From Pneumocystis sp. 'macacae' (Eukaryota; Ascomycota; Pneumocystomycetes; Pneumocystales; Pneumocystaceae), in contig CM030732.1 in NCBI GenBank assembly GCA_018127085.1, positions 186,001 through 250,000 of the forward strand: a stretch of DNA of 64,000 nt, given 5' to 3'. Shown in pieces: positions 12,901 to 25,700 of this stretch. The position numbers and the translations under genes were made by a program. The notes beneath the pieces were generated by a model. The model was not told the DNA's origin. It saw only the letters and a list, made by a program, of their open reading frames with translations, and did no database searches. How positions within the stretch are numbered: the first letter of the stretch is position 1; every line of letters begins with the position of its first letter.

Positions 12901-13838
12901 CATAATTTGGCACGTCAGAATTCTTAAAACGAATTTTCTTAGGTCTAAAAACATATTGAAAAACTACTGACCATTTTCCAATTTTTGCATCAGCTAAAAT
13001 CCAAGAAGATTTATTCTTATAAACATCTGGACATATAATATTCCTTGGATTAGAATACTTTTCATGATGACTAGAATGTTCAGATGAAATCTAGATGAAT
13101 AAGACAAAATATGTAATATTTATGATATTTAGTTACCCATGCTGTTTGAAGATTTAATACCTGTCTTTTACATTTAGAAAAAGCCGAGAGCTTATCCCCA
13201 ACGAGTGAAACAGTATTTTCAAAATGACCGCCAAACAAAATATTCTGATTATTACTTCGAGATATTGTGTTAACAACGCCATCGAATCCTTGAAAAGGAA
13301 GTTCTATCCATGTATTTTTAATAAAGTCCCAAATAATAACATTTAGTGAATTATTATAATGAAATTCTCCGCCGACATAAATATATTTACTTGATTCGTC
13401 ATAATATAAAGATTTTACAACTCCATTTGGAATTCCCTTTTTGAGTGCAATAAATGTAGATTTATTTAAATTATAAAGAAGAATATTATTAGTTTCTGTA
13501 TTTCCTATACGAGAAAATTCGCCTCCAATAGCAATATAAATATCATTCCCATTTTTTATCGTAATCATAACATTAATAGTACCATCAATTATACCAAGTG
13601 ACGTATGCATTCCATCTGATTTTTGAATAAAAAGTTCATTATTATATGCGCTTGAAGCATTAAGCAACGTCCCTCTCTTATTATATGCATAAAAACTAAT
13701 ACCAGAAAAATCTCCTGTAATCACTGCTTTCCCATATCTTGAAAGATCTATTTGTGGAACCATTAGATCTGTCGCATCTGCAACATCTTGATATACTAGA
13801 AGAAAATATATAACTATCCTTGAAATAAATCCAAGCAT
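9991..13838 (-). CDS. RAX2: Rax2-type cell-polarity landmark protein
   Basis: Large cell-surface type I membrane protein that marks the cortical site for bud or tip growth together with Rax1. The start at 13838 (MLGFISRIVIYFLLVYQDVA) is a signal peptide. The lumenal part has repeated kelch-like blades such as IAIGGEFSRIG, YVGGEFHYN, LFGGHFENT, IIAGRFFSKGD and ILYIGGKFDKV, characteristic of the family. The largest exon is 10986-12521. Near the C-terminus a single membrane span (GFVVLISLSISLFIIFLMTL) precedes a short basic cytoplasmic tail ending SNGGNL. Introns separate exons at about 13085-13135, 12610-12660, 10965-10985, 10695-10745 and 10365-10490. Fungus-specific, and its topology matches known Rax2. 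Confidence 0.9.
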
Positions 13839-14559
13839 TAATTTTTTGTACCCAGCCTTTTAGCTGTTAAAAATTGACTTTTTTTCTTCCAGTTTAATGG
13901 AATTATTTTTCTTTAATATAATTTTTATTTTAATAAAAAACAATTAAAAAAAATTTTTCACTGACAAGAAAATATCTCTATTGATCAATTAGACATATCT
14001 AAGAAATTTGTTTTCTCCAAGTTATTTCAAAGCCCAATTGTCGTTTTTCTTAGATAACTTTTGATATCGCTAGTTGTTATTTATACAATCGATTTAAATC
14101 ATCTCTTAAAAATAAGAAAAAAAATAAATATACACAAATAACAAAAGAAAAGAATTGGGTAGTATGTATTGTATATATTTTGCACTTTCTATTGTTTACA
14201 AATTGATTTATTATATTTTTTTTATAAAAACAAAAAACATAAATAAAACAATCAAAATATCTTTTATTTCTATAAATTTATTGAATATTATATTAAATAT
14301 TATGTTTTATATAGTGTTCTATATAGTTATTTTTTTATACTATTTATTTTTTATTATAATTCTATAGAATTTAAAATCGTGTTGTCCCGGCTTATAATAA
14401 CATAAGTACTGTGAAAATCTCTATTGATCGTACAAAATCTACAAAAAAAAATTAAAAGAAAAAGAAATTATAAAATTGACAAAGGGTTTTTTTAAAAAAA
14501 AAAGAAGAATATTGCATTGTCTTATACGTAAGTGTTTTTTTTAGAAAAAATACTTCAAA
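13839..14559. promoter_or_regulatory. Divergent promoter region of RAX2 and RPS13
   Basis: 721 bp of AT-rich sequence between divergent starts. It contains AAAGGGTTTT at about 14,480-14,491 on the RPS13 side, loosely like the AGGGT elements of ribosomal protein promoters in fission yeast (HomolE family), but only a single degenerate copy is seen. A 70-codon hydrophobic frame at 14155-14367 is an AT-composition artefact in my judgement. Confidence 0.4.
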
Positions 14560-15239
14560 ATGGGTCGTATGCACACACCTGGTTTGTATTTATGATTATT
14601 GGATAACGTATTAAAAAAAACAGGAAAGGGTATTTCAAGCTCTGCATTACCCTACTGCCGTGCTCCTCCTTCATGGTGTAAAATAGAATCAGAAGAAGTT
14701 TGCGATTTGATATTTAAATATGCAAAAAAAGGATTTTCTCCTAGTCAAATTGGTGTAGTTTTACGTGATAGTCACGGAATCCCTCAAGTGAAGTTTATTA
14801 CAGGTTTGATAATTATGGTTTGTACTTGAGGCATTTTTTAATGTCTTTAGGTAATAAAATCTTAAGAATTCTTAAGTCCAACGGTTAGAGTTGATTCTCT
14901 TTATTTAATAAAAAAACTAATAAAAATAAGGACTTGCACCAAAAATACCCGAGGATTTATATCACTTGATAAAAAAGGTATATATCTTTTGTGAACTATA
15001 TTCCTGACTAATATCTAAACAGGCAGTAACAGTTCGAAAACATCTCGAGCGTAATCGGAAGGACAAAGATTCAAAATTCCGTCTTATCCTCATTGAAAGC
15101 AAAATTCATCGTCTAGCACGATACTACAGACGGTTTTTTTCTTATTTAAGTGTTTTTTGTCTAACCTGTTTATAGTACAGGTGCTCTTCCTCCTATTTGG
15201 AAATATGAGAGTGCAACTGCATCTACATTAATTGCATAA
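14560..15239 (+). CDS. RPS13: 40S ribosomal protein S13 (uS15)
   Basis: Component of the cytosolic small ribosomal subunit. The start [72 protein letters not shown] and the end SATASTLIA match the eukaryotic S13 almost residue for residue, at about 151 residues. Five introns split this short frame, at about 14583-14624, 14803-14848, 14884-14931, 14979-15022 and 15133-15176. Two of them begin GTTTTT/GTTTGT and one GTTAGA rather than GTAAGT. The reading frame joins exactly across each. It lies head-to-head with RAX2 and convergent with SDC1, 73 bp downstream. Confidence 0.96.
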
Positions 15240-15312
15240 ATATATTTTTGCAATAAATCTCTACGCAATTTTTATAAGCATAATATGTACATATTTTTCA
15301 TTAGAAATACTG

Positions 15313-15829
15313 CTATTTTTTACTTTTATTAATCAAATATTCACCAAGTACTTGCAATGGATTTGGAGGTCTGTCCTTTCAATTAAAACTATCTTGTCCA
15401 TCATAAATACACACCTTTCTTTCGCAATAATCTTCATGCCTTCTAAAAGTACAGGTGTTATATTCTCATTTAAGTAAACTCGTGTAGGAACAGTAGAAAT
15501 TATTCTATTTTGTAATTGTGTATTTGTTACTGTTGCCGTTTCCTTTAGCGGAGGTATCTGTATTTGAATTAATTTTATACCCCAAAGCACAATTGCATTA
15601 CATGCGTTTCCACAAGATCATTTAATGAAGTAGTGCTGGATGTAGACGTTGGGTAATAAGGAAATGGTGTCTGAAGAGAAAGTACTGTTGGTTGCGAAGA
15701 AATGGTCACTGGAGGTATTTCTTGCGTTGAAAACGAGCAATCTGCATCATTTGTACTATTTTCTGGTGTTATTTTCCCAATTGAGTGTTTATTTTCTGTA
15801 TTTTGCAATTCTTTTAAAGATAGTTCCAT
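15313..15829 (-). CDS. SDC1: Dpy-30 domain COMPASS subunit Sdc1
   Basis: Subunit of the Set1/COMPASS histone H3K4 methyltransferase complex. The N-terminal half (MELSLKELQNTENKHSIGKI onwards) is Ser/Thr-rich and unconserved. The C-terminal half reads RVYLNENITPVLLEGMKIIA then KERPPNPLQVLGEYLINKSK, the Dpy-30 dimerisation helix pair, close to its usual form. Two introns are needed: about 15556-15599 (joins ETH to IPPLKE) and 15371-15415 (joins KER to PPNPLQ), the second right inside the motif. Divergent from OGG1 with 155 bp between start codons. The motif is short but highly specific. Confidence 0.85.
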
Positions 15830-15984
15830 GTTGAAAATAACGTTTTAAACTTTACGTCTAAATATAAAACACTTAGTTTTATGTTTAGAATTTTATAAAA
15901 ATATTAAGTTTGTTAAAAAAGCATTTCTTACCTCATTAGCATAAAATTACTTAATTTCAAGAGATTTGAATACTTAAAAACCTA

Positions 15985-17204
15985 ATGTCTGTTTGGAAAA
16001 GAATTAAAATTGAACCAGATGAATGTAAATCTTACTAAAATATACAGAAAAATAGTAACAAAGCCCTAGTACGTTTGGAAACGACGTTGCAAGCAGGACA
16101 AGCGTTTCGTTGGAAATATTTAGATAATGAATGGTCTTGTGCGTTTAATAATATGATTATTTTACTAAAACAAGATGGTAAAAAATACATAAAAAACAAG
16201 AAATTATGTAAATTTAAATAGGATCATATATTTATTATAAAGTAATAAGTAAAGAACTGAATTTCTCGAAAAGTGAAAAGGAACATGTTGCATTTCTTGA
16301 AAGTTACTTCAATTTATCAATTTGTTTACGTGATTTATATAAAGAATGGACATATAAGGATAAAAATTTTAAATTCCAAATGAAACGGTTTAAGGGCATT
16401 CGGATTTTGCGGCAAGACCCCTGGGAAAACTTGATTTGCTTTATTTGTTCGAGTAATAATAATATTTGCCGGATAACAAAGATGGTAAGAATATTAATTC
16501 TACTATTTAATACTTTTTAAGTGCATAAGGTTGATATTCTTTGTTCCAGGTATGGTTCGTTAGTAGGAACGGTAAGGAATATTGATTATTTTGATTTTCC
16601 TACACCTGAAAAACTTTCTGAATTATCTGTCGAATCTGAATTAAGACAATTAGGCTTCGGATATAGGGCGAAATTTATTCAGAAAACAGCATGGATAATT
16701 GAGAACGAACGGCCTAAAGAATGGCTTGAAAGTCTTAGAAATAAGTCATATAATGAAGCTAAAAAGAGTTTACGCGAATTAATAGGAGTAGGAGATAAAG
16801 TAGCAGACTGTGTGGTAAATAAAATTTTGTATTTTAAATGATTTAACTGTTTTTAGTGTTTAATGTCTCTTGATAAACCATCTGCTATTCCTATAGATAC
16901 ACATAGTAAGAGCTATGTATTGTAGAACGTTCATATTTAAAAATATTTAGTATGGCAAATTGCTCAAAGAGATTATAACTTCAATGCAGAAAAATGTAAA
17001 ATAATTAATAAAAGGCTTTATAATAAAGTTGGTGAATATTTTAGAAATTTATGGGGAAGTTATGCAGGTTGGGCACAATGTATTTTATTTGTTTCAGATC
17101 TTTCAATATTTAAAAACAGAACAATTGAAATAAAAAAAGACAGCCAAAAAATATCCCTAAATGAAATAAATTGCAATAATAAAATATTAAATAATAATGA
17201 ATAA
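15985..17204 (+). CDS. OGG1: 8-oxoguanine DNA glycosylase/AP lyase Ogg1
   Basis: Excises 8-oxoguanine opposite C and nicks the abasic site in base excision repair. It starts MSVWKRIKIEPDE; a 39 nt intron at 16025-16063 (GTAAAT...CAAAG) joins it to SLVRLETTLQAGQAFRW, the conserved N-terminal block. Later exons give LRQDPWENLICFICSSNNNI, the TBP-like to HhH transition. The helix-hairpin-helix is LIGVGDKVADCV with the catalytic Lys, then CLMSLDKPSAIPIDTHVWQ with the catalytic Asp. Introns also lie at about 16175-16220, 16483-16520, 16815-16858 and 16905-16950. The C-terminus (SYAGWAQCILFVSDL, then a short Lys/Asn tail) is normal for the family. Confidence 0.92.
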
Positions 17205-17321
17205 AAACATAAAAACATTTATTCTTATCTATAAAAAACTATGTAAAACCAATCATATTTGAACATCAATAATTTAATTTCTTAAAATAATAACATATTT
17301 ATAAAAGATAATAGATATATA

Positions 17322-18470
17322 TTATAGTTTATCTATTTCTGGTCCAGCAGAATTATCCCAAGAATGTCTTATTAATAAATCATAAAGCTCTGAAGGAATT
17401 TTTTTAATAAGGCTTACTGCAATCCCAATTACTATTTTAGCTGGTAACTGAGGGAACTTTCTTAAAAGTTTTATTGGACTATAAATGTAAAAACATATCA
17501 AATATTTTTATTTATTACCTAGGATGACGAAGAATATCATCACGTATAATCAAAAGTTGTGCAACAACACATAAAATATTTAAATACACACCATATGCTA
17601 ATAAAAAATCCCAAAGCATTAATACTTCCGAAAGAGGAGGTGTACATGCTGAAAATGTTAAAATAGCTATGTAATTATTAGTTATATAATAATGTAACCA
17701 TAAATAATACATGGAAAAGCATAAACCTTAGATTGTAAGTTTTTTGATTGCAAATATAAATACAATTTAATATCAACAATTTCTAAACATTTATCAAAAA
17801 GCTAATTATATCAAATAGAAATAAAATATATGTGTAAATATACCTTAATACCACGATGGACCCCTTCTAAAGTAGAAGCAACATATAAAGGACACTGAAT
17901 TGAAATAAATGTTGTGAATAAAGAAAATGCTTCCGTTTCAGATTTAGAAGTGTAAAGAAAAGGTGCTGCTATAACATTCATACCTTGTATGTATGATATT
18001 TGTGAATTATGGCTCTCCATGTACCAAACAAAAGAATTTAAAAGTCGTATAAGCGATGCTTCAGAAACTTTTCGACGAAAAAGTGGATCTGTTGCCAAAG
18101 TACGAAAAGTATCATTTCGAATTTTATTATATACTAATATATATATATATATAATACTTAATATTTATGAATTACCAGAAGATGGACCTTTATGTATTAA
18201 TGATAAATATGCATTTGCTGGTATTGGTTCTACTCCTAAAAATATACACCAAACATAAGGTCGTATAGATGACTAATAATATTATTATTTACTTTAAGTA
18301 GAAAAGAATTATACAGTGCCTTCTGACGATGAAGGAAGTCCTTCCGAAAGAACAAGTCTTCGCAAATGATTGTAAGATGTTTCCCATTCAGATGTAGATC
18401 TATTTTTTGGACGATATAATTGCATTAAATTTTCAAATGTTTTTTCTGAAATTTTTTGTTTTGGATCCAT
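17322..18470 (-). CDS. BUB2: TBC-domain spindle checkpoint protein Bub2/Cdc16
   Basis: GTPase-activating subunit, acting with Bfa1/Byr4 on the Tem1/Spg1 GTPase at the spindle pole, that restrains mitotic exit and septation. It starts MDPKQKISEKTFENLMQLYR. The TBC region includes RNDTFRTLATDPLFRRKVSE, SQISYIQGMNVIAAPFLYTS (the conserved YxQGMN), STLEGVHRGIKL, and a Rab-GAP tail LWDFLLAYGVYLNILCVVAQ, ending GPEIDKL. The small size (about 300 aa) and nearly bare TBC architecture identify Bub2 rather than a general Gyp protein. Four to five short introns. Divergent from EAF6 with 157 bp between starts; the OGG1 stop is 117 bp from its stop. Confidence 0.87.
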
Positions 18471-18627
18471 GATTTAAGAATAAAAGAACTTAAATAAATA
18501 CAAACAATATACTAAAATAGATAAAGGTTTATTCAAATGATTAAATGGTTTAAATTTAATAATGCTAAACTTTGATGTTGCGAAAATATATATTACCATA
18601 GTAACGCTTTAACGACCTTAGATTTGA

Positions 18628-19256
18628 ATGACAGTATCTCAGCAAATAAAGGAAGAAGAGCGTATTAAAGAGAATTTGAACAATAAATCTAACAAAGGAG
18701 ACTGGGTATATTTTTTCCAGATAAATTAGTCTATTTTAACATAAATAGCCGACGATAGAATATTATGAAGATAAAAAGAAAGAATTACGAGAATTGATAA
18801 GTAAGAAAAACTCAGTAGATAAAACTCTTGTAAATAGGATATTAATGTTATGTTTTATATTTTTAATATTTTAATAGGCTGCATTGGAAGAAAAAATATA
18901 TAAGCTTGAAGGTGCATATTTAGAAGATACCGCTCAGGGAGGAAATATTATACGAGGATTTGATGGATTTCTTAAAGGCTCAAGTTATAAGAAGCGTACT
19001 GACTATACTGATAATGATCGCCTTTTTTCTTTTTCTTCAGGAACTTTTTTAAAAGTGTTTTAGATATTATTTATGTTATATTATTAAATTTACGTTATAG
19101 TTTCTTCATAAAAATGAATTATATGATGATTCCGATACTTCAACAACACAAAAAAAGAAAAAACGTAGGAAAACAGATGGAGATTCTTCAGGTAGTTCTA
19201 AAGATTTACCTTATGTAACAAAAAGGGTTAGAATATCTTTTCGAACAGATGATTGA
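18628..19256 (+). CDS. EAF6: NuA4/Eaf6-type histone acetyltransferase subunit
   Basis: Small subunit of the NuA4 (and NuA3) histone acetyltransferase complexes. Exon 1 encodes [18 protein letters not shown]. Exon 2 (after an intron ending near 18746) begins [20 protein letters not shown], followed by the coiled coil [17 protein letters not shown], then [14 protein letters not shown], the hallmark Eaf6 block. Exon 4 is acidic/Lys-rich with [12 protein letters not shown] and ends VRISFRTDD. Introns end at about 18746, 18877 and 19101. The helix plus GN(I/V)I(R/K)GF(D/E) motif is family-specific. Confidence 0.9.
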
Positions 19257-19901
19257 TAGTGCTACTATTTTTATGGGAATACTTTTTCTGAATTCAAATT
19301 GAAGGTGCACTGTAAATATGTTGAAATAATTTCTTTTGAAAAAGAAATTGATAAAAATCTAATTACATAAAACAAAATATACCTACTTATTCTTAAAAAC
19401 TGACTAATAGTGATGATATGTATGATTAATATATGTTTTGTAATAAGATTATTAATTTTTATTTTTTTTTAAAAAATTCATTTTTTTATATTTATCTTAT
19501 AATTATAGAGATTTTTTAATTGTTTCGAATTAGGAAAACTATATATAGTGTACTAATTTGTTTTTGTATTTTTTATATAAAAGATTTTAAAAAAAAAAAA
19601 ACAAATTTACGTATTTATATTTTTTCTAAAATATAAAATATAAATTAATCTTAAAATATTAAATATTCTAAGAAAAAAATTCTATCTCAAGTGCATAAAT
19701 TATTAATTTAAGATGACTTAAGAGTCATTTTATTACTATTTTTTATAGTTTTAAACAATCTAATATATAAAATATAAAAAATTATAAAATTCAGATACAT
19801 CACTAATTTAATTATCAAATATTACAAAAAATAATTAATATAAGGCAGTAGAAACATAAGTATTCACTGACAACTTTAACTATCTATAATATTTAGTGTA
19901 T
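19257..19901. other. AT-rich convergent intergenic region
   Basis: 645 bp between the 3' ends of EAF6 and the U2AF gene, dominated by A/T runs. It should contain both terminators. No ORF or RNA gene recognised. Confidence 0.5.
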
Positions 19902-21805
19902 CTACCAAGCTCCTACTTCATAATTTTCTTCTGGATAAAAACTTGTCAGCACAGTACGATCAGAAAATTTTCGACCAGCAAGATCTTTCATTGCTTTTAA
20001 ACAAGATGCTTCAGTTTCAAACCGCACATAAACCTAAAAATAATTAATAATTAATATTTAAATAATTTAAAATTTAACCTTTCCTACACCAAAATTTGAA
20101 CGACTACCACCAATACCTCGAGGAATCTTCAAATCCAAGACTTTTCCGTATTTTGAACACTCATCCCTAATATCTTCTGAAATTTCTAGTATTTTTAAAT
20201 AAAACTACAAATAATTTTATAAAACCAACCTTCATATTCATCATCATCTTGTAGCTCTTCAGGAGTAACCATATTAAACATTTGTAATACTCGCGTTGGC
20301 CGTAATTGGCCTTCCTCTTCCGCTAGCATAGTAATACTTGCAATCCCGCCACCTGATGTTGAAATAGGTTTTTGTCTTGTTCCAATGCTTGCACGTTTTA
20401 CAACCAAAACTTTGTCGCCAAGCTCCATACCATTAAGACCTTCACATGCAATATCTGTTACATCTGGATCTACGTATTCGCAGAATGCAAAACCCTTTTC
20501 ATTTTAATTATAATATAATATTATTTAAACTTACTTTCGACTCATTTGTTGCAGCATCTTTAATTAAGTTGAAAGCCTTTAATTCACCAAAAGATTTAAG
20601 AAGCTCAATGACTTGTTCATCATCAAGATATGTAGGAAGTCCCCCGATATGAATTTTATTAGGTGTATCTGTAAAATTTGTTGAAATTACTCCCGGAACA
20701 TATGTATCATCATCTGCGGGCATTTGAGGAACGATATAGTCCATTGGTCGCCTAATTTTCAATGAATTATCCATATATGATATCCCATCAAATCCAATAG
20801 CAACAGTTGCATCTTCAGGCTGTCGAAACTAAAAAGAAATTAAAAAAATAATAAATAAAAAAGAAAATACTTCAAGAAACGCATATCCTTTTTCATAATT
20901 AACCTGAGCAGCTATAACAGGATTGTCGCCAGATGTTGTAACATTAAGACAACTCATTGTATCATTAAAAAAGTTCACAAGATGTTCTTCATCAATTGGC
21001 TGAGGAATATTTCCAACATATATTCTTCGAGATTGTCTAGATTGCAAAGGTTGCAAAGCTTGTGGATTAGGAATATTCATAGCACCCGGACCTTTATGTA
21101 CTGTAGAAAGTTTAGACAAATCCATCATAGATTGTCTTGGTGCTCCTGGTAATGGAAATAGACCTAAAACTCCTAAGTATAATAAAAACATACCTAACAT
21201 TTCCCTACCAGACATTTTTGCTTGTTCTGCTGTAATTGCTTCATATCCAGTAGGTTTTACATCCCACATACTCATTCTGCGCCGGCGCTCATTAATAGGC
21301 ACAACATCTGTAAGATCTGGAGTAGGTTCTCGACCACGATAACGTGGGCTTCTGCTCCGTCTGTACCAATCTTCTCTTCCACCACGACGATCACGATTGA
21401 TACGGTCTGGACGCTCGTCTCTCTCCCTTTCTGGACGACCTGACCCAAAAGAATACGTTGAGTCATGATTCCGCTCATTTTGAGTATATTCTTCGTCTCT
21501 ACGACGTCGTCGTCGCTCATCTTCTTCTCGACTCCGGCGATGACCATGTTCTCGATCACGATCACTAACTCTTTCATGCCTTAGAGATCGTTCAGAATGG
21601 TGATAATGCCGATCCTCCCTATCAGAAGGCATGTCTCTTCGAGGTCTATCACGATCCGATCTTCGTTCAGCTCGATCGCTTCTTTCAACACGTTCACGTT
21701 CATTTCGTTCTCCTCGTCTATCTCTGCCAACCCCGTTGACAATTTCTATATAACATAAACAAATAAACCAATCTCTAACAAAACACGATTACCACTTCTT
21801 CTCAT
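19902..21805 (-). CDS. Splicing factor U2AF large subunit
   Basis: Binds the 3' splice-site polypyrimidine tract and recruits U2 snRNP. A two-part N-terminus (MRRS at 21805, then a ~48 nt intron) leads to a long Arg/Asp/Glu-rich region with RRSRSPRYR, the RS-like domain, and RRRRMSMWDVKPTGYE, the U2AF-small-subunit/SF1-linked stretch. RRM1 begins RRIYVGNIPQPIDEEHLVNF, RRM2 begins NKIHIGGLPTYLDDEQVIEL, and the C-terminal U2AF-homology motif contains GKVYVRFETEASCLKAMKDL and ends NYEVGAW. Introns lie at about 21168-21195, 20832-20870, 20500-20535, 20195-20230 and 20035-20082. This is the prp2/U2AF59 orthologue of fission yeast. In a genome this intron-rich it should be essential. Confidence 0.94.
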
Positions 21806-22335
21806 TGAAAAAAACGCCTTCTTATAATAAATAAATCAACAATATATTTAATGTTTATTTAAAACAAAAATTAGCCAATTTTTTTCTTAAAAAAAATAAA
21901 AAGCTCAAATACCTAATAAAAATTAGAATTATAATAAATAGGAAAAATATAAAGAATTCTCCACAATTTATTAAGTCCTTTTTTCCAGTTTTTTTGCACA
22001 GTCGTTAATATTTTAAAGTTGAAAAAGAAAATCAATCTTTTTTACTGCCTTCGATCTTCAAAGTAAAAAGGACACCCTAAAAATATAAAAAATATTTAAG
22101 AACTTAAGGGTCCACTAATCGTCCTTTGTTTATTCTATTATTGTTAATAATGATTTAATATTTCATTTATATTTTTTAACTTTATTTTCTAAAAACATTA
22201 AAATTTTTGTACTTTCTTAAATTAACGACATTGGCCGCTTTTTTATGTTATTTTACTATTTATTTTAGTTTTTATATTTTTTTTATTTTTTAAACAATTT
22301 TCATGAATATTTAAATAATTAGATATTTTAAAAAA
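21806..22335. promoter_or_regulatory. Divergent promoter region of U2AF and EMC6
   Basis: 530 bp between divergent starts, AT-rich with poly-T tracts. It contains CACCCTAAAAA near 22,071-22,081 and AAGGGTCC near 22,106. No ORF or RNA gene recognised. Confidence 0.4.
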
Positions 22336-22716
22336 ATGAATAAAAAAAATCATGAAATCCATGCTATTGCATCGGATGCTGTGATTCATAATTTTAAAGT
22401 AAATTATGTATTTTTTTAAAAAATATAAATTAATAAACAGATTATTTCACATATTCGAAATGTAACATCTATTTTTTTTGGTTTTGCTGCAGGAATTTTA
22501 AATTTGACATCATATTATGGACTCTTATTTTATGTTTTGGGGACTCTTTTTGTAAACTTGATGATTTTTTTAATACCAGCAAAGAGACACCCATCTCTAT
22601 ATTTTCTTTCCCGTAGAGAAGTATGGACAAAAGATATTTTCTCTGGATTGCTAAGTTTTATATTGAGTTGTACTTTATCTTATGGACTTGTACATAGTAG
22701 GCTATTATCTTTTTGA
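22336..22716 (+). CDS. EMC6: ER membrane protein complex subunit 6
   Basis: Core membrane subunit of the EMC insertase. Exon 1 is MNKKNHEIHAIASDAVIHNF; a 43 nt intron (about 22398-22440) follows. Exon 2 has IISHIRNVTSIFFGFAAGIL then LNLTSYYGLLFYVLG, FVNLMIFLIPAKR and SLYFLSRREVWTKDIFSGLL with a final span LSFILSCTLSYGLV. Size of about 110 residues and three spans match the family. The very end is ambiguous: read-through stops at 22716. An intron 22690-22740 (GTACAT...TTACTAATAACATATAG, with a good branch site) would end the protein as YGLFTFN at 22755. DIP2 converges, with its stop at 22777. Confidence 0.88.
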
Positions 22717-22776
22717 TAAGGAGTTACTAATAACATATAGTTTACATTTAATTGAATGTTTTATATTTGTACAAAC

Positions 22777-25700
22777 TTATAATGCTAATGTTGAAAAGAT
22801 TCTCTTTTTTCCACTTTCTAATTGTTTTTTATATTCTTCTTCATTAAAAAATTCTTTTGTATGTTGAATTTCCCAATTCTGACGGATATATTTTAAAGCA
22901 GCTAAATTATAACCTATCATATCTTTTTGAATTTGTAGTTCTTCACGTAGTTTCATTCTAATAGAAATTAACATAGACTGCATATCTTTATTTGCAACAA
23001 TTCGATGATGATGTATTTTTAAAAGAATAAACAGAATCCTGGATACTAACTGAATATTCCACCCCTAGAATATTTTAAGAGAAATATCATATATATCTCA
23101 TACCTTTTTTGTCCAAAGATCAATAAATATAAACATATATGTTACACTTTTAAATGGAAGCACAAGTAAAGCATCTTCTAAATGACTTGAATGAACTTTT
23201 TCAAGAACGTTTAACACATATTCTTCTGCAGAAATATTCCCATTTGCAATAAATATCGGATTTCTAATAGGATTTTTTAGATTATTATTTTTTTTCTTTG
23301 CCTTTATCAAATATTAGTTTTTTTTAATATGGTAAAAATATAACCTCTTCATGTTCTTTTATCAATTCTATATCTTTTACTCCAACTTCAAGGGTATCAA
23401 TGATTTTCTCTCCAGCAATTACTGATTCTAAAGTTTGTTTTCTAGTTGAAGCAAGATCATCTATTTTTTTATTTTCATTAATTTCATATTTATCTAGCTT
23501 TTCAACTAAATCTTTCTCATATAGCTTCTCTAATTCTCTTTCTTTTTGTTCATCCAAAAAAACTGGTTCGTCTGTTTGATACCATATTCTTATGCTACGA
23601 TCATGACTACCTGTAATTATAAATCGATTGTTATTGCTAATTGCTAAAGCCCGTATTTCACTATGATGTCCTTCTAATTTAAGAATATTTTCAAATTTAT
23701 CACCATCCCAATATTTAATTAATTTATCTTTTCCTGTAGAAAAAAAATTATGTCCCTTTTTTTCGAAAGAAACTTGCATAATGCTATCTTGATGAGCAAA
23801 AATACTTCTATGGCAATCACCAAAATCTAAACCCCAAATTTTTATATTTTTATCAGCAGAAGATGTAATTAAAAGTTTATTATCTGAAGAGATATCCATG
23901 GATAAAACAGGAAGTTTATGTCCATATAATGATAAAAAGAATTTCAAAGTATCTGTATAAAATACTTTGACTGTAGCATCTAAAAGTGATACTGCAATTA
24001 AACGACCATCAGGAGAAAAACAAACAGAAAGAACATCATCTGTTAATTTTAAAACACGTATTTCTTTTATATAAGGTTTCAATATTTCTCCCTATATTTA
24101 TAAACTATATATATATATTATGTATTTCTTACTTCTGAAGAAGTTTCATCAATTTTTAAATTCCAAAATTTAACTGTTTTATCAGCACTTCCTGTAATAA
24201 ATCCTTGACCATCTGGTTGAATCTTAAGAGACCAAATAGGCCCTTTATGAGCCACAATACGTTCAACCATAGTACTAGAAGGGATATTGAATAATTCTAA
24301 ATGACCTCCCTTTGTACCTAAAATTATCTAAAGATAATTAATATTAAACAATAGTCTAGTTAGAATTACTACATATCTATCTTCTAAACAAAAACTAGAA
24401 CACACTGCATATCCACAATCTAAACTTCTTATACATTTTCCTGTTTTTATATTCCAAATTTTTAAACTTCCATTAGAAACAGATGCTAGCATCTCATCAT
24501 TAGAATTTATTGACAACGAACGGATATCAGAACGATGGCCCTGTATTTCAATAGAAAATGCTTTTGAACATTCTGGTAAATTAGATGCTTTAAATTTGAG
24601 TACAATAGGAATATCATATACTTCTATAGTATTGTTTGAAAGCGAAACAAGCAACTGAATATTAGTTATTATAATATAAAAATATAAATTAACTATAACC
24701 TGAAAGACATGTTTTTTAACTGGATTTTGTCCAAAAAATCCCCAATCAATAGATCTAATTTTAGATGGAGTTCTAATGCATGTATATAGAAAAATTTCAT
24801 CTTGAGGTTGCAGTGAAATATTTTTATCATTACTATCATCTTTTTCACGACTTCTTTTTTTTCTTCGGCTTAATAATTTCTTAAGTTCTTTTTCATCTCT
24901 TTTTTTATATATTTCGATAGTTCTATCTGCTCCATGACATGCAAACATATCACCTTTTGGATGAAATGTAATTGTCGTTAAACGCTCTTTGCTTTGTTTT
25001 AACAAAGTATATTTAAGAGTTAGTCGATGGTATGTTTCTGCAGTTAATTCTTTATTAGTCATAAAAATATTTAACTGAATATTCCAAAATTTTAATTCAC
25101 CATCTAATCCGCCTGTTATACATATTTTCTGATCAGGACTGACCCCCATAGCCCAACATTCACCATGATGTGCAACATGTGTTTCTATACAATGCTGAGT
25201 ACTTAGGTCCCACAATTTAATATAAGAATCTTTGCTAACACTAATAATCCATAAACTATCTTTAGTTGTATCAATAAATTCTGTCTCATCTTCAAGAGGG
25301 GTATAAAGAAATATACATTCTGTAATTTGATCTTTATGACCACGTAAACGATACATACCCATTTCAGAGACAATATCCCAGACAATAATATCCGTATCAC
25401 GAGAACCGCTAGCAAGCTTTGTTCCTGTAATATCAAAGGCAAGTGCTGTTACACTGGATCGATGAGCGTTTAATTTCATTAAAACTTGATCTTTATCAAG
25501 AGACCAAAGACAAATTAACCCATCTTCATACCTAAATCAGCAACTAAACGTTAAACACATATGACTTTCCAAAAATTTTCGATTACCCTACTGCAAACAT
25601 AAGTTTATCTGCCTTATTCTGTTTAATCACTGTTGTTTCTGCTTTCACATCTATATCTCTCCACCTAAAAACTTCCTCTCCTTTCTTAACATCCCATATA

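Noticed and set aside
14155..14367. 70-codon Ile/Phe/Tyr-rich frame upstream of RPS13
   Set aside because: Composition is what poly-A/T DNA produces by chance; no neighbouring exon or conserved feature.
16025..16047. 23 nt mini-intron in OGG1 ending at ATATACAG
   Set aside because: It creates a stop at once in the main frame. A 39 nt intron (16025-16063) ending CAAAG keeps the frame and joins DE to SLVRLETTLQAGQ.
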